DNA of 37,421 bases, taken from the NCBI GenBank assembly GCA_021793375.1, contig JAJYSY010000018.1:1-37421 (forward strand), written 5' to 3'. The notes under the pieces are model-generated. The model did not search any database. It was given only the letters and a program-made list of their open reading frames with translations, and was not told the DNA's origin. The stretch comes from Bacteroidota bacterium (GTDB lineage Bacteria; Bacteroidota; Bacteroidia; Flavobacteriales; Flavobacteriaceae). Positions 33,176 through 37,421 of the stretch are shown here, one piece after another. Position 1 is the stretch's first letter, and the number at the start of each line of letters is the position of its first letter. The translations under genes and the position numbers were made by a program.

Positions 33176-33815
33176 AATCTTTTGGCCAGTTTCCGCTGTC
33201 TGTAACTCTATTCATAGACCCTACTTTTATGTAAGGACCGTTAATATCATCAACAGATTGTTTTTCTTTTTCTATTTCGATTAAGTTTTTGTTTAAGCCT
33301 TCAAGAATAATAGCTTTATCTACACGAGCTTCAAAAACTGGAATATCATTATCATTTACAATAATAGCTCCGGCATCGAGTTCAAATTTTTCTTTTTTAT
33401 CTGTATTGGGGATATACATCATTTCTTTATAACGATCGGTGTCCTTAAAAAGAGAATCTTTTACAGAAGAAAAACCGAGCGTGTCAATAATTACGTCAGG
33501 AACATATTTATCTACCCCATAAATTTCTTTGTACTCTTCATCTAAATAAGAAGTGTCTCTACTTTGTGTAATTACGAATTCTGCCGTATCGATGAAACTT
33601 ACTAAATCATCAAAATCATCGGTATAATGCCCATTGACATCTTTATAAGCTATTTCAGATATGCGAATGTCCTCCAGTTTTTTGAGCACAGGCATATATC
33701 TTTTTTTCTTAGTCTTTTCAAACTCAATAGGTTCTTGTATAGAATTGTATATTACATATCCTAATAATGCGATTACAATCCACAATGCAATTTGAATAAT
33801 TCCTTTCACAATCAA
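33153..33815 (-). CDS. Membrane-anchored flavobacterial protein of unknown function
   Basis: A 220-residue protein with one N-terminal transmembrane helix (about 4-24) and a soluble, acidic remainder that should face the periplasm. The segment after the helix (KKRYMPVLKKLEDIRISEIAYKD, then HYTDDFDDLVSFID) resembles type II pseudopilin-like proteins, where a hydrophobic helix is followed by a length-measuring segment; this likeness is weak. It is first in the operon with DUF3822 and rsmD, and divergent from the helicase gene. Confidence 0.75.
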   Translation of the reverse strand: MIVKGIIQIALWIVIALLGYVIYNSIQEPIEFEKTKKKRYMPVLKKLEDIRISEIAYKDVNGHYTDDFDDLVSFIDTAEFVITQSRDTSYLDEEYKEIYGVDKYVPDVIIDTLGFSSVKDSLFKDTDRYKEMMYIPNTDKKEKFELDAGAIIVNDNDIPVFEARVDKAIILEGLNKNLIEIEKEKQSVDDINGPYIKVGSMNRVTDSGNWPKDYGKKSKN

Positions 33816-33894
33816 ATGTTTTTTTAATTATTGACCATAGGCAAATCTACAATTTTTTTTATTCATAAAAGTAAAGAAGTTGAAAATCCTATAT

Positions 33895-33902
33895 TATATT
33901 TG
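33895..33902 (+). promoter_or_regulatory. -7 promoter box of the helicase-kdsB operon
   Basis: TATATTTG, 22 bases before the ATG at 33925. The candidate TTG start at 33907 would fall at the transcription start, so it was not used. Confidence 0.55.
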
Positions 33903-33924
33903 ATTTTTGTCGATATTTCACCTT

Positions 33925-35346
33925 ATGACTGTATCAAAATTTTATCATTCTTTAGTAGAAAGTTTCCCGTTTACGCCCACAGCACAACAAGATATTGCTT
34001 TGCAAAAGTTGGCTGAATTCATTTTAGAAGATGAAAAAGAACAAGTTTTTATTTTAAAAGGTTATGCCGGAACAGGAAAAACAAGTATTGTGGGAACTTT
34101 AACCAAGAATTTATGGAAAATTAAAATGAGTCCGGTTTTGGCAGCTCCAACAGGAAGAGCAGCAAAAGTGATGACAAATTATTCCGGTTACCAATCTTTT
34201 ACTATTCACAGAAAAATATATTATCCTAAAAAATCCGGAGTAAAAATTAATTTTACATTACAAAAAAACAAACATAAAAATACGGTGTTTATTGTAGATG
34301 AAGCTTCTATGATTTCTGATTTTAATGATGGAGGAAGTTTTTCTAAAGCCGGATCTCTTTTAGATGATTTAATGGAATATGTTTACTCCGGAAGAAATTG
34401 TAAATTGATTTTAATTGGAGATACTGCCCAATTGCCTCCCGTAAAAATGGAATTAAGCCCGGCGTTGGATGAAAATAAAATCAGTTTAAATTATTTAAAA
34501 GATGTAGAACATATCGAATTGACAGAAGTGGTGCGTCAACAACAAGAAAGTGGAATTCTGGTAAACGCCACTATTTTGAGAGAATATATCAGAGAAGGAT
34601 TTTATGAAGATTTTAAATTCAACACCCACGCAGGAAAAGATATGATGCGTTTGGTGGATGGTGATGAAATTATGAATGCTATTCATGAAGCTTATGATAA
34701 TTTAGGGCATGAAGAAACTGCTTTGATTGTGAGATCTAACAAAAGAGCAAACCTTTATAATCAGCAAATTCGAGCGAGAATTCTTTTTAGAGAAGATGAA
34801 ATTGCTGCAGGAGATTTTTTAATGGTGGTAAAAAACAATTATTTCTGGCTTAAACCCAGCAGTGAAGCAGGATTTATTGCCAATGGAGATATTATTGAAA
34901 TCTTAGAAATCTATGAAATTAAAGAGTTATATGGATTTAGATTTGCTCGCGTAAAAGTTCAAATGGTGGATTATCCTAAAATGAAAGCTTTTGAAACTAT
35001 TATAATGCTTAACACTTTGGATATCAACACAGCTTCATTGCCTTTTGAAGAATCCAATAAACTTTATGAAGAAGTAATGAAAGATTATGTTGATATCACT
35101 TCTAAATACAGAAAATACCTTAAAGTAAAAAACAATCCTTATTTCAATGCTTTGCAAGTAAAATTCAGTTATGCTATGACTTGTCATAAATCTCAAGGAG
35201 GGCAGTGGAACACTGTTTTTGTGGAACAACCTTATTTGAGAGATGGTATAACAAAAGAATATTTAAGGTGGTTGTACACCGCTTGCACAAGAGCCAGCGA
35301 AAAACTATATTTGATAGGATTTACAGATGAATTTTTTGAAAATTAA
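33925..35346 (+). CDS. RecD-like SF1B DNA helicase / AAA ATPase
   Basis: A 473-residue superfamily 1 helicase. Walker A GYAGTGKTS (46-54), Walker B VFIVDEASM, LILIGDTAQLPPV (motif III), VVRQQQESGI (motif IV region), MTCHKSQGGQW (motif V-type) and YTACTRASEKLYLIG (motif VI). This order fits stand-alone RecD2/Dda-like enzymes that track 5' to 3'. There is no long N-terminal RecD2 extension, so it is a short form. The role is probably repair or recombination. It is followed after 30 bases by kdsB on the same strand. Confidence 0.88.
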   Translation: MTVSKFYHSLVESFPFTPTAQQDIALQKLAEFILEDEKEQVFILKGYAGTGKTSIVGTLTKNLWKIKMSPVLAAPTGRAAKVMTNYSGYQSFTIHRKIYYPKKSGVKINFTLQKNKHKNTVFIVDEASMISDFNDGGSFSKAGSLLDDLMEYVYSGRNCKLILIGDTAQLPPVKMELSPALDENKISLNYLKDVEHIELTEVVRQQQESGILVNATILREYIREGFYEDFKFNTHAGKDMMRLVDGDEIMNAIHEAYDNLGHEETALIVRSNKRANLYNQQIRARILFREDEIAAGDFLMVVKNNYFWLKPSSEAGFIANGDIIEILEIYEIKELYGFRFARVKVQMVDYPKMKAFETIIMLNTLDINTASLPFEESNKLYEEVMKDYVDITSKYRKYLKVKNNPYFNALQVKFSYAMTCHKSQGGQWNTVFVEQPYLRDGITKEYLRWLYTACTRASEKLYLIGFTDEFFEN

Positions 35347-35376
35347 GCAAAGAAATTTCTTTAAAAAAACAATTAA

Positions 35377-36120
35377 ATGAATAAAGATTTGAAAATAGTA
35401 GCCATGATTCCGGCAAGACTGGATTCTACAAGATTTCCCAAAAAATTAATGCGAGATTTAAACGGAAAAACAGTAATCCGCAGAACTTATGAAGCCACGG
35501 TTTCCACCGGATTATTTGAAGAAGTATATGTGGTTACTGACAGCAAAGAAATTTTTATAGAAATAGATAAAAACGGTGGAAATGCAATTTATAAAACCAC
35601 AGCTCATGAAACGGGAAGCGATCGAATTGCAGAAGCTGCAGAAGAAATAGAAGCAGATATTATTGTAAATGTTCAAGGCGATGAACCTTTTACTTCTAAA
35701 GAACTTTTAGAAAAATTATTATATGTTTTTAAAGAAGATGAAGGAGAAAATATTGATTTGGCCACCCCGATGATTGCATTAACTTCTCCGGAAGAAATTG
35801 AAAATCCGAATAATGTAAAAGTGATTACAGATCATCAAAACTTAGCCTTGTATTTTTCCAGATCTGCAATTCCTTATTTAAGAGATAAAACTCAACAAAC
35901 TACTTATTATAAGCATATTGGGATTTATGCTTTTCGCCGCCAAGCATTATTGGATTTTGCTAAATTAGAAATGCAAAAACTGGAAGCAGCAGAAAAAATT
36001 GAATGTTTACGCTATTTAGAATACGGAAAAAAAATAAAAATGGTGGAAACTTCTGTCCAAACTATTGGAATAGACACCCCGGAAGATTTAGAAAAAGCTC
36101 GTGAAATGTTTAAATCCTAA
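35377..36120 (+). CDS. kdsB: 3-deoxy-manno-octulosonate cytidylyltransferase
   Basis: A 247-residue CMP-Kdo synthetase. [13 protein letters not shown] is the nucleotide site at the start, NVQGDEPF the magnesium and sugar site, and [12 protein letters not shown] near 190 the dimer and substrate segment. It activates Kdo with CTP for attachment to lipid A, so the host makes Gram-negative lipopolysaccharide. It probably shares the helicase transcript. Confidence 0.94.
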   Translation: MNKDLKIVAMIPARLDSTRFPKKLMRDLNGKTVIRRTYEATVSTGLFEEVYVVTDSKEIFIEIDKNGGNAIYKTTAHETGSDRIAEAAEEIEADIIVNVQGDEPFTSKELLEKLLYVFKEDEGENIDLATPMIALTSPEEIENPNNVKVITDHQNLALYFSRSAIPYLRDKTQQTTYYKHIGIYAFRRQALLDFAKLEMQKLEAAEKIECLRYLEYGKKIKMVETSVQTIGIDTPEDLEKAREMFKS

Positions 36121-36199
36121 GAAAATATTCCATTAAATATGTTATTTTAGCAATTATATTGCTTTAAAAGCAAATATTTTTTATTCACTTAATAATTTT

Positions 36200-36727
36200 A
36201 TGATGAAATATCTCTATAGTTTTATTTTCTTGCTTGTATTATATTCTTGTTCTTCAACTCAAAAAACTACAAAAATGATAAAACCTGAGAAAATCAGTGT
36301 TGTAAAAGGCTGTCCTGATAAAGCAGAATGTGAAGTTGAAATTCTTCAGAATAAAGCTATACATAAAACAACAGAAGAAACGACAGGAAAATTCTATCCT
36401 GAATTTAAAGAAGATTCCACCAAAACTGTGGTTAAAGTAGAAATGACTTTAAATCCTGATAAGGCTGCAGTTGATGGTCAATATAGAGAAGAAATTATTT
36501 TTGAATGGCCTGATAAATCTACGGTAAATTTAAAAGGTAAAGAATTAGAAAATCTTAATTTAATCTTTGGAAGATTTTGTTTTTGTGATAAAGAACAAGT
36601 AGGTTATTTTGAAATTGAGCAAGGAGAAATCAATATAGCAGAAAATATTTTTTCTTTGAATTTTGAAAATTCACAAGATATTCCTCAAATTTTAAAAGAA
36701 ATTTCCGGAGAATATAAACTTAAATAA
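36200..36727 (+). CDS. Lipoprotein of unknown function
   Basis: A 175-residue lipoprotein: a short hydrophobic signal ends in LVLYSC, with the acylated cysteine before SSTQK. The mature part has two close cysteines (KGCPDKAEC) and a beta-rich middle (EIIFEWPDKSTVNLKG), with a second pair in FCFCDK. No family is recognised. ATG codons at 36200 and 36203 are both possible starts. A clear terminator follows. Confidence 0.8.
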   Translation: MMKYLYSFIFLLVLYSCSSTQKTTKMIKPEKISVVKGCPDKAECEVEILQNKAIHKTTEETTGKFYPEFKEDSTKTVVKVEMTLNPDKAAVDGQYREEIIFEWPDKSTVNLKGKELENLNLIFGRFCFCDKEQVGYFEIEQGEINIAENIFSLNFENSQDIPQILKEISGEYKLK

Positions 36728-36772
36728 TATTTAAGCTTAACTTTATATAGGTTTACGTAAATGATTGTAATT

Positions 36773-36812
36773 CAGTCTTAATAATGTTTTATGTTATTAA
36801 GGCTGTTTTTTT
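36773..36812 (+). terminator. Rho-independent terminator after the lipoprotein gene
   Basis: A 12-bp stem, CAGTCTTAATAA (36773-36784) with TTATTAAGGCTG (36794-36805), with one G-T wobble and a 9-base loop, followed by seven Ts. Confidence 0.85.
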
Positions 36813-36917
36813 ATTTTAAGGTAATTTCCTGAAAACTTACTTTTGTTCTATAATATATATTATGTAAAATAGGTTTTAGAATTTAATTATTCATCATGTC
36901 CTCTTAGATTTTTTAGT

Positions 36918-37421
36918 TTACTTCTCTACAAAATCCAATTTTCCTTTAAATCCCATTCCTGATCGATTTGAACTTGAAATATGCATGTTTGCTTTTCCGT
37001 TTTCAAAAATCTTAATAGAAACTTCATATTCTTCAGCAGTAGAATTTAAATCTTTTGTAACAAAAGAAATATTGGTTTGGATGCGGTTATTTTTTGTTTT
37101 AGAAGAAAACTTATAGTTTTTAGGTTTGCTTTCAAACTCTATTCGGTCATTATTTTTTGTGGAATGACCACTATATCTTTCTCCATAAAAAGGCAAATCT
37201 CCAAAAACAGAATCCTTTTCAAATTTTACATAATAATTTCCATCACTGATATTTATTTTTTGTGAAGAACTTCCCGAAGAAGAAAAATTTATATGATCTG
37301 CAGCTCGTATAAATCCAGAAGATTGTTTGGGGAAAGCTTCTTCAAAATATATTTGGAAAGAATCTTTATCAAGTTCTTTTTGTATAGCTTCAGTTTTATT
37401 AGGATTTTTTTGTTGAAGATC
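36918..37421 (-). CDS. DUF4251 domain protein (start outside the window)
   Basis: At least 167 residues, cut off at the right edge. The frame is open without interruption from 37421 to the stop at 36918. The visible part matches DUF4251: DLPFYGERYSG, EFESKPKNYKF and EYEVSIKIFENGKANMHIS with SSNRSGMGFKGKL near the end. This domain is found in Bacteroidota exported proteins of unknown function. A signal peptide or lipobox would be expected beyond the edge. An internal TTG at 37196 is not the start, since conserved residues lie upstream of it. Confidence 0.78.
   Translation of the reverse strand, partial: DLQQKNPNKTEAIQKELDKDSFQIYFEEAFPKQSSGFIRAADHINFSSSGSSSQKINISDGNYYVKFEKDSVFGDLPFYGERYSGHSTKNNDRIEFESKPKNYKFSSKTKNNRIQTNISFVTKDLNSTAEEYEVSIKIFENGKANMHISSSNRSGMGFKGKLDFVEK

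Noticed and set aside
36918..37196. A complete 92-residue gene starting at 37196
   Set aside because: That start is a TTG inside a longer open frame; DUF4251-like residues continue upstream to the window edge.

Overview
The window joins the right-hand end of an integrated mobile element (about 1 to 13.3 kb) to ordinary low-GC chromosome (about 13.4 to 37.4 kb). The host looks like a Flavobacteriia member of the Bacteroidota. Promoters fit the TTTG / TAnnTTTG pattern, and Shine-Dalgarno sites are not evident. The gene set includes DUF4199, DUF3822, DUF4251, a BI-1 protein and the ilvE-pfkA-gap-BadF cluster, and the right part is very AT-rich. The genus cannot be fixed from this. The left part is visibly richer in G+C, which fits horizontal transfer.

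Mobile element. From left to right it holds: two tandem small excisionase-type HTH genes; a divergent damage-response cassette (error-prone DnaE and Y-family DinB leftward, LexA-like S24 repressor rightward, with an inverted repeat on the repressor promoter); a strongly folded leader or small RNA ahead of an unusual stand-alone receiver-domain gene; a leftward PRTRC operon (E, C, an unrecognised middle protein, B, ThiF) preceded by two small unknown genes and ssb; about 700 bases of structured non-coding DNA that includes two tandem ~172-bp units; and an IntDOT-like tyrosine recombinase next to the chromosome. The layout matches a CTnDOT-type/PRTRC integrative conjugative element. The transfer genes would lie off the left edge.

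Chromosome. BI-1 and DUF4199 genes come first, then two damaged genes (an internally deleted MscS-type channel and a frameshifted FMN reductase). A cytochrome-b-like membrane protein, an azurin-like cupredoxin lipoprotein and an AraC regulator follow. Next is an island of two cassette-like units: a GIY-YIG nuclease gene and a RelE/ParE toxin-antitoxin pair, each with a related ~200-bp imperfect palindrome just beyond its stop codon. Then come copper handling (copA plus an HMA-AraC fusion regulator), a haem-binding protein, an SDR, a fructose-6-phosphate aldolase, glycolytic and amino-acid genes, tRNA and rRNA methyltransferases, a RecD-like helicase, KdsB and several secreted or lipoprotein unknowns.

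The most unusual signals are non-coding: the attC-like repeats with compensatory stem changes (18171-19421), the tandem folded units beside the integrase (11428-11755), and the rod-shaped RNA between S24 and the receiver gene (5572-5762). No rRNA, tRNA or CRISPR array was seen.
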